Source of the DNA: Gammaproteobacteria bacterium
Lineage (GTDB): Bacteria; Pseudomonadota; Gammaproteobacteria; S012-40
DNA length: 57,089 nucleotides
Reading direction: 5' to 3'
NCBI GenBank assembly: GCA_919902765.1
Contig: CAKKRP010000015.1
Location: 1 to 57,089 of the forward strand
How positions within the stretch are numbered: the stretch's first letter is position 1; each line of letters starts with the position of its first letter. Below the pieces are notes generated by a model that was not told the DNA's origin, made no database searches, and saw only the letters and a program-made list of their open reading frames with translations. The position numbers and the translations under genes are program-made. Below are positions 1 to 10,512 of this stretch, piece by piece.

Positions 1-5
1 CCATC

Positions 6-1703
6 ATGTTTCATGAGCAGGCCATAGGAACGGTGATGATCGCCGTGTCCAGGGAGACTGTGGATGCCGAGATGCGCAACATGGTGATACAAAATTTAAG
101 CATAGGCGCGATCGTCGTGTTACTGATTAGCGCGGGAATATATTTTATTTTTCATCGCTACGTTATTTTTCCAATCCGTCAGCTAAGCTACGGGGCGGAA
201 CGAGTCGCTGGGGGAGTCTTACATGAGCCAATTGCGATATCCAGTGTGGACGAGCTTGGGCAACTGGCGAGATCATTTAATCGGATGATGGACAACTTGC
301 ACCAGGCCGATGCGCAACGCAATGAGGCCACTGCAAAATTAAATGAATTTAATAGAACGCTGGAACAACGTGTAGAAGAGCGTACACAAGCTATAGAACG
401 CGCCAATCGAGAACTAGAACATATGGCGTTATACGATAGTTTGACCAGTTTGCCGAATAGAGTTTCGATGAAAGACCGCCTTGAAAGGGTGCTGGCCGCC
501 GCAGTGCTGCGCGGCGAAAAATTTGTTGTTGCGGTGATGGATATCGATAGATTTAAAGAAGTTAACGAAACCTTGGGTCATCACGCCGGCGATGAACTAT
601 TATATAACATTAGCGAACGAGTAAAAAAGGGGTTACGCACAGCGGACACGCTCGCGCGTTTTGGGAGTGACGAGTTCGCGTTGATATTTCCCGATCTTAA
701 TATGAATAACGCGCATGCGGTGTTAAAGAAGTTGTTGCACGTATTAGATGAGCCGGTAATTATAGGCGGTATAAATATTAAAATCACCGCCACCATAGGG
801 GCAGCCGTTTATCCCGATCAAGCCGGAGATGTCGAGACGCTATTGAAGAGGGCGGATATCGCGCTATATGAGGCGAAAAATAAAGAGATGGACTATTGTT
901 TTTATTCCACGGAAATAGATTCTTATAGCCCTCGTCGTCTGAGTTTGATGGCGGATCTGCAAAAGGCGATGGCGAATGGCGAGCTTCAATTGTATTATCA
1001 AACGATATTTGATTTATCCACCGGCGCGGTACGCGGTATGGAGGCGTTGGCGCGCTGGCCACATCCCCGCTATGGATTTATTCAACCGATAGAATTCATA
1101 TCGATGATAGAGCAGACTGGGTTTATTAAGTCGTTTACCTACTGGGCGGTAGATTCAGCGCTGGCGCAACATGCAAAATGGCGTGATCAATATAAAAATG
1201 TTGTAGTATCGGTAAATCTGGCAATGCGCAATCTGCAGGACCGGGATTTTCCGGATCAAGTTGCGGAGCTGGTCAAAAAATGGTCGGTGCAGCCGCATAC
1301 CTTGATGCTTGAAATAACTGAAGGCGGGGTGATGCATAATCCGGTGTTCGTGCTTGAAATGTTGAATAAATTTAGAGCCCTAAACGTCGATGTGGCGATT
1401 GATGATTTTGGAACCGGATATTCTTCGCTCACGTATTTAAAGAGACTGCCAGTGCAAGAAGTGAAGATCGACAGGTCTTTTATCAAAGACATTATCACCC
1501 ATAAAGAAGACGCCGCAATCGTGCGCTCGGTAATAGATCTGGCGCACAATCTCAATTTAAAAGTGGTTGCAGAGGGAGTGGGGAACGAGGAAACGCTTAA
1601 CGCGTTACACAAAATGGGTTGTGACTATGTGCAAGGATATTTTATGAGCATGCCTGTTAAGCCGGATGATGTGAAGTTCGAGAATATGCGCCAATTGAAC
1701 TAG
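6..1703 (+). CDS. HAMP-GGDEF-EAL protein, 5'-truncated by window edge; probable c-di-GMP phosphodiesterase
   Basis: TM segment followed by HAMP-like region; GGDEF motif degenerate (RFGSDEF); EAL motifs intact (GMEALARW, EITE, DDFGTGYSSLTYLKRL, VAEGV, QGY). Reading frame appears open to the window edge, so the N-terminal sensor is probably missing. Confidence 0.88.
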   Translation: MFHEQAIGTVMIAVSRETVDAEMRNMVIQNLSIGAIVVLLISAGIYFIFHRYVIFPIRQLSYGAERVAGGVLHEPIAISSVDELGQLARSFNRMMDNLHQADAQRNEATAKLNEFNRTLEQRVEERTQAIERANRELEHMALYDSLTSLPNRVSMKDRLERVLAAAVLRGEKFVVAVMDIDRFKEVNETLGHHAGDELLYNISERVKKGLRTADTLARFGSDEFALIFPDLNMNNAHAVLKKLLHVLDEPVIIGGINIKITATIGAAVYPDQAGDVETLLKRADIALYEAKNKEMDYCFYSTEIDSYSPRRLSLMADLQKAMANGELQLYYQTIFDLSTGAVRGMEALARWPHPRYGFIQPIEFISMIEQTGFIKSFTYWAVDSALAQHAKWRDQYKNVVVSVNLAMRNLQDRDFPDQVAELVKKWSVQPHTLMLEITEGGVMHNPVFVLEMLNKFRALNVDVAIDDFGTGYSSLTYLKRLPVQEVKIDRSFIKDIITHKEDAAIVRSVIDLAHNLNLKVVAEGVGNEETLNALHKMGCDYVQGYFMSMPVKPDDVKFENMRQLN

Positions 1704-1737
1704 CAATGGAATGTGGTAATAGAAAAATTATTTGATG

Positions 1738-3021
1738 TTATTTTTCCAGTCTCACGCGTAGTTTATCTATCCGTTCACGCGCGTATCCGGATAATGTTTT
1801 GTCAATAAATGCGTCACCGGCGCCGCGCGCATAGGCGTCAATCGCGGCGCGGTAATTTTGCTTTTTTTCGTACACGGAAGCCAGTCCCACCCACCATTTT
1901 CCTTCCGTTGGGCGTTGCCCTAAGGCATTGCGATACATCGCAATAGCTTTGTCATTGTGGTTGGCACGCGTATATAGAGTGGCTAAAAAACCGCAATATT
2001 CCGCGTCTTTCAATGCGCTCTCCGGTGCTTCCTCTAAAAGCTGCAAGGCCTGTTTTTCGGCGCCTTGCTCTACCAGCACGCGTGCCTGCCATACCATCAG
2101 CGAGATTTCCTGAGGATTGATCTTCAATCCCGCATTCAATAGATGTTCGGCCTCTAACCAACGTCCGTGGTCTATCAAAAGTCCGGCCAATGTTCCACGT
2201 GCGGCAACATGATTTGGAGATGACTCCAACGCGTTACGTAATTGTTGTTCGGCCTGAGCGTAAAATCCTTTTTTAATAGCTAATTTGGCTTCTTTGTAAA
2301 GATTTTGAGCGCGCGCGTCTTGGTCAATTTGCGAATTTTCGGGTGTTGTGATAGATGCGCCGACCGGCGCTGCCTGCCTATTCTTTGCTATTTCGGTTGT
2401 TGGCGCCGGTGATAACGGCGGGCCTTTTCCAGGCGGCGCAATTGCCGGTGCATTGTTCACTACACGCTTGTGCAGCGTTTTGGTGGAAATCGGAGTGCGC
2501 TTAGATTCGTCCTCAATTTTAGTTACAGGGTCGCTTCTAAGAGGGGGCGTCAATGGCGCCGCTTTATTTTCTGAGAGTGAAAAATTATTCGGTAGAGAAT
2601 TCGGTATGGATGCGGTGCGTGTATCGTCCACAGGGTGCATCGGCGTGACGTTAGGTTTATCAACTAAGGGCGGCATAGGAATAGGCGCGGCTAGGGGCGT
2701 CACAACAGCCGCCGGTGGCGCGGAATCGCTCAGCAATGTTACGCTAGGCGTATTCACAGGAACATCGCGCAGTACTTCCAGCGTTTGACCATTGTTCCAT
2801 GGTGTCCAATTCCATTGTGCGTCGGGAAAAAATACCGCCCACGCTGCGGCGAGCGATGAGATTAACGCCAGAACAATAAGCGTGAGGCGTCTACGCCTAG
2901 AATTATTAGGCTCGGGTGGTACTGCCTGAAGATGTTGGAAGTCGGACGGACGAGGTTTGGCGGGCGACTTTTGTGCGTGGCGAGTCTCTAATCCGGTTAA
3001 TAACGTATTTATCAGGCTCAT
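1738..3021 (-). CDS. mshN: MSHA biogenesis protein MshN-like (TM + Pro-rich + TPR)
   Basis: Single N-terminal TM, Pro-rich linker, C-terminal TPR-like repeats; position directly after mshM with overlapping start/stop. Confidence 0.75.
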   Translation of the reverse strand: MSLINTLLTGLETRHAQKSPAKPRPSDFQHLQAVPPEPNNSRRRRLTLIVLALISSLAAAWAVFFPDAQWNWTPWNNGQTLEVLRDVPVNTPSVTLLSDSAPPAAVVTPLAAPIPMPPLVDKPNVTPMHPVDDTRTASIPNSLPNNFSLSENKAAPLTPPLRSDPVTKIEDESKRTPISTKTLHKRVVNNAPAIAPPGKGPPLSPAPTTEIAKNRQAAPVGASITTPENSQIDQDARAQNLYKEAKLAIKKGFYAQAEQQLRNALESSPNHVAARGTLAGLLIDHGRWLEAEHLLNAGLKINPQEISLMVWQARVLVEQGAEKQALQLLEEAPESALKDAEYCGFLATLYTRANHNDKAIAMYRNALGQRPTEGKWWVGLASVYEKKQNYRAAIDAYARGAGDAFIDKTLSGYARERIDKLRVRLEK

Positions 3022-3986
3022 GCGAGACTATGCAGCAATGCCGCGCCCGTGGCGATAACGGTAACGGCGGAAAAAGTGGAGAATATGCGGCGAAAACGCG
3101 CTTTACGAAGTTGTTTGAGATTGTGTGCCGGTAGAGTGTCGGTGTCTTCTATCGCGAGCGTGACATGTTTGTCGGATACGCGACGCGCGCCCTCGGCATA
3201 GGCGGCGATCAGGGATTTGTGGGCGAGCATATTCAGCAGACGCGGTATACCGCCGCTGCCTGTATAAAGCGTACGCAGGGCAACGTGGCTGAATAATCTC
3301 GGCCCGCGATAGCCGGCGATATTTAATCGGTGCTGTATATAATCTTCACACTCAGTGGCGGTGAGCGGCGCCAAATTCGCGGAAAACGAAATGCGTTGTT
3401 TCAATTGTCGAATCGCGGATTGGTCTAGGCGCGCATCCAATTCCGGCTGGCCGAATAATACCAATTGCATTAGTTTACGTTTAGGTGTTTCCATATTGCT
3501 GAGTAGACGCAATGCCTCTAACGTGGGTAACGGCATGGCGTGGGCCTCGTCAAGACAAAGCACCACCACGCGATTTGAAGAGGCGTAGGTGTCGATGAGG
3601 AAATGTACTATAGATTTTAGTACCGTGTGTTGGTTAGGGCGTTCCGCGTATTCTATGCCCAACTCGTCGGCGATGGCCAGCAATAGCGTCATCGGTTCCA
3701 AGTAGGGATTGGGTATGTAGGCGGTGAGGTATTGATCACCAAGTGCGTGCAAAAAAGTGCGGCATAGCAGCGTTTTTCCGGTGCCCACTTCGCCTATCAC
3801 CTTGGTAAAGCCTTCGCCGCTGCGTGTAGCGAAAAATAATTTGTTGAGCGCATCTTGCGCTGCGGCGTGGGTGAAAAAAAATTGTGGATCAGGGGTCAAT
3901 GAAAATGGCAATTGCTCCAGGTTGAAGAATTGGGTGTACAGCAGCGTGTCGTTGTATGCATGATGCGTCTCATATTGTTGTGGCAT
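3018..3986 (-). CDS. mshM: MSHA biogenesis ATPase MshM (ExeA/GspA-like AAA)
   Basis: FFNLEQLPFSLTPDPQFFF, Walker A GEVGTGKT, Walker B VVLCLDEAHAM. Confidence 0.88.
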   Translation of the reverse strand: MPQQYETHHAYNDTLLYTQFFNLEQLPFSLTPDPQFFFTHAAAQDALNKLFFATRSGEGFTKVIGEVGTGKTLLCRTFLHALGDQYLTAYIPNPYLEPMTLLLAIADELGIEYAERPNQHTVLKSIVHFLIDTYASSNRVVVLCLDEAHAMPLPTLEALRLLSNMETPKRKLMQLVLFGQPELDARLDQSAIRQLKQRISFSANLAPLTATECEDYIQHRLNIAGYRGPRLFSHVALRTLYTGSGGIPRLLNMLAHKSLIAAYAEGARRVSDKHVTLAIEDTDTLPAHNLKQLRKARFRRIFSTFSAVTVIATGAALLHSLA

Positions 3987-3998
3987 AGAGGCCTCCGA

Positions 3999-5684
3999 TT
4001 ACTCCGTACGCGCGTCTATTTGATAGGCGTTATCAGCGGTTTTTTCGATAGTTTTTCGCCATTGCTCGCCATCATAATCGATAATGGTGGGTTTGAGTAA
4101 GATGACCAATTCTTTTTTGATTTTCACTAAGCGGCGTTGCGTAAATAATTCGCCGATGAAAGGTATGTTACCTAAAATGGGTATCGAGGCGCGACGCTCT
4201 ACCTCGGATTCTTTCATCATTCCGCCGATGACGACCATTTGCCCGCTGCGCGCACGCACGACGTTATCGGATTCCTGGATGTTGCTGGATGCGACCGGCA
4301 GATCATAGGATTGTCCGCCGATGGTGAAGACCTTGGAGATTTGCGCGACATCGCTGATCGCGGGATGTATATGCAGTAAAATATTATCATTGTTATCTAT
4401 TTGCGGTGTGACATCCAGCGCTACACCGGAGAAGAACGGGGATAGCTCAACCGTTGGCGAAGAAGAGGTGCCGGCGGTGGTGGACGTAGTTTGTGAAGTG
4501 ACTTTTGTGATATAGAAATTATCGTCGCCCACTTTGATAACGGCCTTTTGATTGTTGAGTGTCGCCACGCGCGGGCTCGACAGGATGTGTATCCGGCCTT
4601 GAGTTTGTAAGAATTCTAAAAATGCGCCTAGCCCGCCGGTACCGAACGCTAAGCTAAAAATACCGCCAAATGACGACGTGCGCGAGTTTGCGATGGCAGC
4701 GCCCGCCATATCGCCCGTCACACCGTAATTTTCACTCGCGCCGCTGGATACGGCCGTGCCGCCGCCTGTTTGGGAGAGGCGTACGCCTTTCGCCATCGCG
4801 GTCCAGTTGATACCTGTTTGGATCGTGTCGTCGAGTTCAACCTCAAAAATTTTGGCTTCGATGATCACTTGGCGATTCATCGTCGATTGTGTAAGCCCCA
4901 AAAATTCTTCAACCACGCGTAATTCCCGCGGCGACGCGCGCACCACCACCAGCCCAGCCGCCGGATTGACCACCGCCTGATGATTGTCTTCTTTGCCTAT
5001 CAGCGCGACCAATGCGGTTTCCAAATCTTTCCAAAAATTTGTCTCTGAGGTGGTGTCCAGGCTAATCGCCGATGCGCTCCCGTTACTACCGCCGCTAGTA
5101 GCGCCGCTGCTGGTGGCGCTACTACTCCCCCCTGAGCTGCGCAAACCGTTGGCGGCGATTTGTACTGAGGATGCGCCTTTGCGTTTGAAATCCAAATAGT
5201 TTACTGGATAGATACGCGAGGTCACGCTATTTCCAAGGATGGTATAGCGGTTTCCGGTACGCAGATACTCGTATCCATAGACCTCACGCAGTGCTTGCAA
5301 TGCGTCCTCGATGGTAACATTTTTTAGGTGTATACTGATTTTTCCAGTCACGGATGGGTGTACGACGATATTATACGGAGACGTGGACATGAGATTTAAA
5401 AAAAGATCTTTCGCAGCTATATTATTCGCATTCAAATCGAAGCGCGGTTCCTCGGGAATTTCTTCCAATGGGATATGAAAACGCAGGGATGGCAGTAGGG
5501 CGCGTCCTACGTCCGGTGGTAATTCCGCACCCGGTCCGACCACCGCCTGGCTCGCCGCTTCGCTTAACGCATCTTGTATCGCATTGCGTTGCGGTGTGCC
5601 GGTGGTCGTTGGCAAAGTCGTACATGCATTGCAAGTAATGGCCGATATCAACAGCGTAGTTTTGAAGGGATGAGCGCATGACAT
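3999..5684 (-). CDS. mshL: MSHA biogenesis secretin MshL
   Basis: Lipoprotein-like N-terminus (CNACTTLP), STN/secretin N domain, secretin C-terminal domain (VPILGNIPFIGELFTQRRLVKIKKELVILLKPTII). Confidence 0.9.
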   Translation of the reverse strand: MSCAHPFKTTLLISAITCNACTTLPTTTGTPQRNAIQDALSEAASQAVVGPGAELPPDVGRALLPSLRFHIPLEEIPEEPRFDLNANNIAAKDLFLNLMSTSPYNIVVHPSVTGKISIHLKNVTIEDALQALREVYGYEYLRTGNRYTILGNSVTSRIYPVNYLDFKRKGASSVQIAANGLRSSGGSSSATSSGATSGGSNGSASAISLDTTSETNFWKDLETALVALIGKEDNHQAVVNPAAGLVVVRASPRELRVVEEFLGLTQSTMNRQVIIEAKIFEVELDDTIQTGINWTAMAKGVRLSQTGGGTAVSSGASENYGVTGDMAGAAIANSRTSSFGGIFSLAFGTGGLGAFLEFLQTQGRIHILSSPRVATLNNQKAVIKVGDDNFYITKVTSQTTSTTAGTSSSPTVELSPFFSGVALDVTPQIDNNDNILLHIHPAISDVAQISKVFTIGGQSYDLPVASSNIQESDNVVRARSGQMVVIGGMMKESEVERRASIPILGNIPFIGELFTQRRLVKIKKELVILLKPTIIDYDGEQWRKTIEKTADNAYQIDARTE

Positions 5685-5686
5685 AG

Positions 5687-6055
5687 TTAGTTTTCCCGCT
5701 GACTGGTTGTTGGAGTTAGTGCGGAAACAGTCGTAGATAGCGCACGTTTATCTTGGCCGCGCGATAGCTCAACGTGATTTGGCCAGATTGCAGACACACG
5801 ATATCCTGCGATGCTCTCGCCGATGCGGTAACGTTTGCCGTTAATTACGGCAAGGCGTTGCCGTGGCGACACAAACGTGTAAGTGAGGCGTAGTGGGCTG
5901 TCGATAAAATCGGGCACTGCGCTGTCCTGGGGTGTGCCGGTGTCTACAGGTTTATACGGGCGCGTGGGATCTGGGAGTTTATGCCAATCGACTTCGGTCG
6001 CCCAGCCTAACCCCGTCATTGCAGATATGATCCAGATCAGATATTTGTGCCGCAT
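5687..6055 (-). CDS. mshK: MshK/PilP-like MSHA biogenesis protein
   Basis: Small secreted protein; DPTRPYKP and AVINGKRYRIGESIAGYRVSAIWPNHVELSRG motif; position between mshJ and mshL. Confidence 0.72.
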   Translation of the reverse strand: MRHKYLIWIISAMTGLGWATEVDWHKLPDPTRPYKPVDTGTPQDSAVPDFIDSPLRLTYTFVSPRQRLAVINGKRYRIGESIAGYRVSAIWPNHVELSRGQDKRALSTTVSALTPTTSQREN

Positions 6056-6146
6056 AGAGGGTTATAAGCAATTATGGTGCCCTGTTGTTTATAGTGTAAA
6101 TCCCCGGATAAAAGCGGAGAGTGATGTGGCGCTTAGTGTATGCGCG

Positions 6147-6866
6147 TCAGTTTTGAGTTGTGGCCTGGGCGCGAAATAGTGTCCTGTGGGGGCTTAAGGT
6201 GATTAGCTCAACGCTTAGTATAGAGTCGGGATAGTCTAATGTTTTTAGTTTTACCTCGCCTATAAAAAGCTTCTGTGAAGTTTGTTCCAGGCGTTGTAAA
6301 TAGGCCACTAGGTCGTGATAAGGACCGCGCACCTCGGCTATCATCAGGTGGCGATACAAGATAAATTCGCGGTCTGGAAACAACGCGCGCACCGCCTCAC
6401 TGAGGTTTTTCGATTGCGAATCTTCGTTACGCAACACCAAGTCGGGTGGCATATTGGCGAATCTTTCCAAATGTATGCGTGGGTAATTGGCCAGGGCGTT
6501 TTCTACCAGTTGGTTGGCATCGGTCGCTTGTGTCAAACGCTGCGTGCTTTGCGTGAGCGTATCCTCTATTTTACGTAAACGGTCCAAGCCAAATTCCAAT
6601 TGACCCCGCTTTGTTAAATTAGGATCTTTGATATTAGCAGGTTTTTTTAGTAGTTCCTGTGTTTCCCCCAATGCGCGTTGTTTTTCCTTTAGCTCGGTGT
6701 CGATAGAGAGTTGTTGTTTTTCCATGGGCGATAACCAAAGAACATAGGCCAAGCCACATACCAGCGTTGCTGCAGTGGCGCTCATCATCAAGGTTTCGCG
6801 CAGGGAAAGCCGATTGGCGCGTGTCAAAAGTTGATTGAAATTAAATTTTGGCGTTTCGTCGGCCAT
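6147..6866 (-). CDS. mshJ: MshJ/PilO-like MSHA biogenesis protein
   Basis: N-terminal TM, coiled coil, PilO-like C-terminus; locus position. Confidence 0.72.
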   Translation of the reverse strand: MADETPKFNFNQLLTRANRLSLRETLMMSATAATLVCGLAYVLWLSPMEKQQLSIDTELKEKQRALGETQELLKKPANIKDPNLTKRGQLEFGLDRLRKIEDTLTQSTQRLTQATDANQLVENALANYPRIHLERFANMPPDLVLRNEDSQSKNLSEAVRALFPDREFILYRHLMIAEVRGPYHDLVAYLQRLEQTSQKLFIGEVKLKTLDYPDSILSVELITLSPHRTLFRAQATTQN

Positions 6867-6872
6867 ATTCGT

Positions 6873-7598
6873 TTATTGAGACAACATTTTAAGTTGATTA
6901 ATTAACGCAAAACTGTCTTTGAAAAAATCCTTTTGTTCGTTATTGGTGGTGATTTCTTTTGTGACATCGACAGGATCGCGGATTTCGTCTTCCTCGGTGG
7001 TGAGAATGAATTCAGAAGCGCCGGTCGTCTTTTTTTCCGTGGTAGTGTCTTCAGGGAAAGTCAAACGCAAGAAATTAAAGCCCGTTTTAGTAACCCGAGG
7101 ATCATTGGTCAATTTAGTTAAATAGCCAGATATTAACGCGGAATTGACTGTGTTGCCGTGTATGGAAAGGATGCCTTTGGCGCGTTGTATCCGGACGGAA
7201 CTCAACCATAATCCTTGGGCATGGTGTTTTGCAAGGGCAATAAATAACGGTGATATCGCCACCGATTTAGGCGCCAATTGCGCCTCAATTGTTTCCGCCA
7301 AGGCCTCGCGCACCTTGATTTTTTTTTCCAGTAGTTCAATCGCATTGTCTAAGGACGCGTCTACCGGTAACGGGGTTAAATCCTTGTTTGTTTTGGAGAG
7401 GGCGTCATGTGCGGCGTTAAGCTCTGTGCCAAGCGATGCCAATGACAATTGAGCGTTGTTTAATTTTGATTGTTGTTGTAAACCCAACGCTAATGCCGCT
7501 GCAACGGAAAGCAGCACGCTTGCGGCTATCATAACCACCGGCGACACGCTAAAGGGCGTGCGTATTTTTCCGGAATAAAAGTTAATTTGCTGGCGCAT
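6873..7598 (-). CDS. PilN-like MSHA biogenesis protein
   Basis: MRQQINFYSGKIR PilN-type start, one TM, coiled coil; overlaps mshI. Confidence 0.7.
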   Translation of the reverse strand: MRQQINFYSGKIRTPFSVSPVVMIAASVLLSVAAALALGLQQQSKLNNAQLSLASLGTELNAAHDALSKTNKDLTPLPVDASLDNAIELLEKKIKVREALAETIEAQLAPKSVAISPLFIALAKHHAQGLWLSSVRIQRAKGILSIHGNTVNSALISGYLTKLTNDPRVTKTGFNFLRLTFPEDTTTEKKTTGASEFILTTEEDEIRDPVDVTKEITTNNEQKDFFKDSFALINQLKMLSQ

Positions 7599-8529
7599 GA
7601 GCGTTTTCTGTAGTTATGTTACGTAGCGCTGCGCCCACTACCAGTGCCAATGGCGCATGTAATGCGGAAGGTGGCGGCTTCGTCCAGGAGATGATTTCCA
7701 ACAAATTCAATAAACGTGGTGGTGTAGGAAAAAACTTTCCTAGATATTGTATTAATCCAAATAAATCTAAAGTAGAAGGAGTGATATATACGTGTTCTAT
7801 CTGGCCCTGGCGAAAATGGCGATTGAAATAATCCAATGATCGCTGAATTTCTAAGGCGATACGCTCGTAAATCGCGTCCGGTTGCGCGCGCCAAAGCGCT
7901 AGGTCTATTTCGGTGCGTCTGGTCACGTATAATGTGCCGTTTTTGCTTAGCGTGATCACGCACGTGTCATCGGAAAAGGTCACCAAGGCGGTGCCACGGG
8001 TATTTTCCGGCAATAATTCGGCGAGATTGCGTTGCGCCATTTCCATAATGTCCACTATTTCTAAATTAACGGCGTTATCGCGTAAGTTGTTGATGCAGGC
8101 CGCTACGTCATGTTGCTGCGCCGCCACCACATAAATTTGCTTCTCTTTCTCATTGCTGCTTTCCGGAAAATCAAAAACTTGCAAACTGATGTCCTGTACC
8201 GGTGTGCTAATCATGTCCTTGATTACCCAGCGCAATGCCTGGGGCAGTTCATTTTTGGGGACGTTGGGGGCGTCGGTGAGCAAAATGCGATATACCGGTG
8301 GCGCCAATACCGTGGTGCAACGGGTACGGCCTAATTTGTGGGATTTTGCGAGGCGTTTGAGTATTTTATTTGCGTCCGCAGGGCGTTCGATAGGTACATA
8401 ATCCCAGTTGATTACCGCAGGCAGCCGGCCGGGGGCGCGTTGTACGCAAGCCAAGGCGACGCCCGTTGTATCTGCAACGATGGCGGTGAGGTGGTTCAAT
8501 TCGGTCTTTTTGGCGCGCAATCCCAGCAT
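7582..8529 (-). CDS. mshI: MshI (PilM-like actin-fold protein)
   Basis: PilM/MshI-like fold with LPQALRWVIKDMISTPVQDISLQVFDFP; locus position. Confidence 0.72.
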   Translation of the reverse strand: MLGLRAKKTELNHLTAIVADTTGVALACVQRAPGRLPAVINWDYVPIERPADANKILKRLAKSHKLGRTRCTTVLAPPVYRILLTDAPNVPKNELPQALRWVIKDMISTPVQDISLQVFDFPESSNEKEKQIYVVAAQQHDVAACINNLRDNAVNLEIVDIMEMAQRNLAELLPENTRGTALVTFSDDTCVITLSKNGTLYVTRRTEIDLALWRAQPDAIYERIALEIQRSLDYFNRHFRQGQIEHVYITPSTLDLFGLIQYLGKFFPTPPRLLNLLEIISWTKPPPSALHAPLALVVGAALRNITTENAHAPAN

Positions 8530-8565
8530 ATCGCAATTAAATGCAAAAAGCGGGCGCGCCGTTCT

Positions 8566-9540
8566 TTATGGCACCAATTCCGTCCACGTCACGAGGGCGA
8601 CATTCGCACCTACTTTGGTGATGCGTATGTCGTCAACGTTCATTGTTACTTGACGGCCCGGTGAGCCATTCAAGGCTTCCTGCATGTCATAACGTATGTG
8701 TATGCGATCATACGTCCTGTTCGCGGGCATCGCCTTGGGTAACCCATTGATATATTGCCATCCCGCACTCGTGGTTGCGTCCTGCCAGACGTTGTCCGAG
8801 ATGCCTAGTGTGCTATCGACCAAGTCGATCGCTGCGATATTTTTGAGAGGATTACCGCTGATTTTTGTTTTCATGAAACCAACGTAATAGTTAATATTTA
8901 GGCCCGTTGCGCCGGTTGAAATCGGTACCGCAAGCAGACGCTCCCGGTATCCGGTAAATGCACCGCCAGGATTAGCGACGTCGGTTTCTGCATAAAATGA
9001 TCCGCTCCCCGCGACTGTGTTTACACACGTGGCCGCAGGGCAATTGGCCGCAACATAGCGGGAAAGGCCTTTGTTTTGTGTCAATACCTCGGTCGGCCAA
9101 TGGGTAGTAAAATCAGCCAAATTAGGAAACGGTTCGTCTATGGGCATGCCCGGGTTGTATTGTATGCGTGCGTGCAATTTGCGTTGCGACAGACCGACAG
9201 TACCGATGACGTTCACATCACACAATGAAGCGCTGACCACCGTTGCCGACGTAACCGCAAATGTGCCGCGACCGAGGGCGTAATCACCCACCGCAGGGTC
9301 CGGTCCTAGGCTGGTGCAAATGATATTGGTAGAGGCGCGATAAAGCGCGCGTTCGATAGCGGATTCCGCCAGGTACAAAGCGTCCGCAGTGTTGCTTTGC
9401 GAATCCACATCCGAAAAATTCGAACTCGCCGATTGCAATGCAACGGCTAACGCAATGCCTATCACAATCAGCAACAGCACCGCGACGATGACGGTCGCCG
9501 CGCCGCGCATTTTTTTTGGGGAGTGAATATATGTTTTCAT
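8566..9540 (-). CDS. mshP: MshP/PilX-like pseudopilin biogenesis protein
   Basis: RGAATVIVAVLLLIVIGIALAVALQSASSNF N-terminal helix, no GFTLIE motif; downstream of mshO. Confidence 0.7.
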   Translation of the reverse strand: MKTYIHSPKKMRGAATVIVAVLLLIVIGIALAVALQSASSNFSDVDSQSNTADALYLAESAIERALYRASTNIICTSLGPDPAVGDYALGRGTFAVTSATVVSASLCDVNVIGTVGLSQRKLHARIQYNPGMPIDEPFPNLADFTTHWPTEVLTQNKGLSRYVAANCPAATCVNTVAGSGSFYAETDVANPGGAFTGYRERLLAVPISTGATGLNINYYVGFMKTKISGNPLKNIAAIDLVDSTLGISDNVWQDATTSAGWQYINGLPKAMPANRTYDRIHIRYDMQEALNGSPGRQVTMNVDDIRITKVGANVALVTWTELVP

Positions 9541-10061
9541 AAACTACGCATCGCCACGCGTGTGGAGCGGGTATAAACGCCGCTGGCGACCTGTGCAGAC
9601 ACGGTGATATCGACAAATCCAAGATTGTTAGTTGCAGTGGCGGCGGTCGCGCCATCGTTTTGTTTGTAGGCTAAAGACAACGCGGTGATATTGCGCAATA
9701 AGGTCGCGCTGGCGGCGGGGGTCGTATAAGCTAACGTGATATTGGGTATGCTGGTGGTCAGCGTGACCACATTGCCGTCGTTGTTAGTGAAGGTGATTTG
9801 CGTCGCGCTAAACGGCGTGACTATTTGCGCCGCGCCCGCAGTATAGCGTATTTCCCGCAATTCGCGCGCGATGCGCTCCATGCCGAAACGCAATTGATTG
9901 AGCTCGTCCAAGCTGGCCGCTGTTGTGGTATACGCCGTCAACCCCGAACTAAACACCTGCGCGCCCACGCCCCCCATAATGCCGATAATGACGATGACTA
10001 ACACCAATTCTATCATCGTGTAGCCGGTCACTGCGCGATGTGTGGGTCGATGCGCTGGCAT
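9537..10061 (-). CDS. mshO: Prepilin-like protein MshO
   Basis: Type IV prepilin signal: VTGYTMIELVLVIVIIGIMGGVGAQVF. Confidence 0.78.
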   Translation of the reverse strand: MPAHRPTHRAVTGYTMIELVLVIVIIGIMGGVGAQVFSSGLTAYTTTAASLDELNQLRFGMERIARELREIRYTAGAAQIVTPFSATQITFTNNDGNVVTLTTSIPNITLAYTTPAASATLLRNITALSLAYKQNDGATAATATNNLGFVDITVSAQVASGVYTRSTRVAMRSL

Positions 10062-10062
10062 A

Positions 10063-10512
10063 TCAATAATTCGTCAATAACAATGAGAGATCCGCGATCA
10101 GCGTGCCCTTGGTGACAGCGACGCTGACATTTTTGCAACTCGCCCCCGTGGGACAAGCGGCAAGCGTGGCGTTGGTCACACTGTTTACGGTGAGCGCGCG
10201 CGTAAACCCGGCGGGCACCGCTAAACCGTTGCAACCGGTGGTCGTAATGCTCGCAAAACCGGTAGCGGGATTACGTCGGCGTAGACCTAAAATTTGTTCA
10301 CCACAAGCCTGCGTGGTTTGTTGTGCGACCTGCAAATCGTCGTTGCTAATGATAGAGCTGCCTACGCCTTGAAAAAGGCCTAGCAAGGGCACGGCGGCGA
10401 TGGAGATCAGCACAATCACGATGATTAATTCCACCAAGCTAAAACCGCGCGCGGCGTTTAGACCTTGGTCAATATCAAATCGGCGGTGATGGGGCTGATG
10501 GTCAAGTTCCAT
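10063..10512 (-). CDS. mshD: Prepilin-like protein MshD
   Basis: GFSLVELIIVIVLISIAAVPLLGLFQG prepilin helix; overlaps end of mshC. Confidence 0.78.
   Translation of the reverse strand: MELDHQPHHRRFDIDQGLNAARGFSLVELIIVIVLISIAAVPLLGLFQGVGSSIISNDDLQVAQQTTQACGEQILGLRRRNPATGFASITTTGCNGLAVPAGFTRALTVNSVTNATLAACPTGASCKNVSVAVTKGTLIADLSLLLTNY

Noticed and set aside
2348-2788. 146-aa + strand Gly-rich ORF
   Set aside because: Antisense to the Pro-rich linker of mshN, which generates Gly-rich shadow translation.
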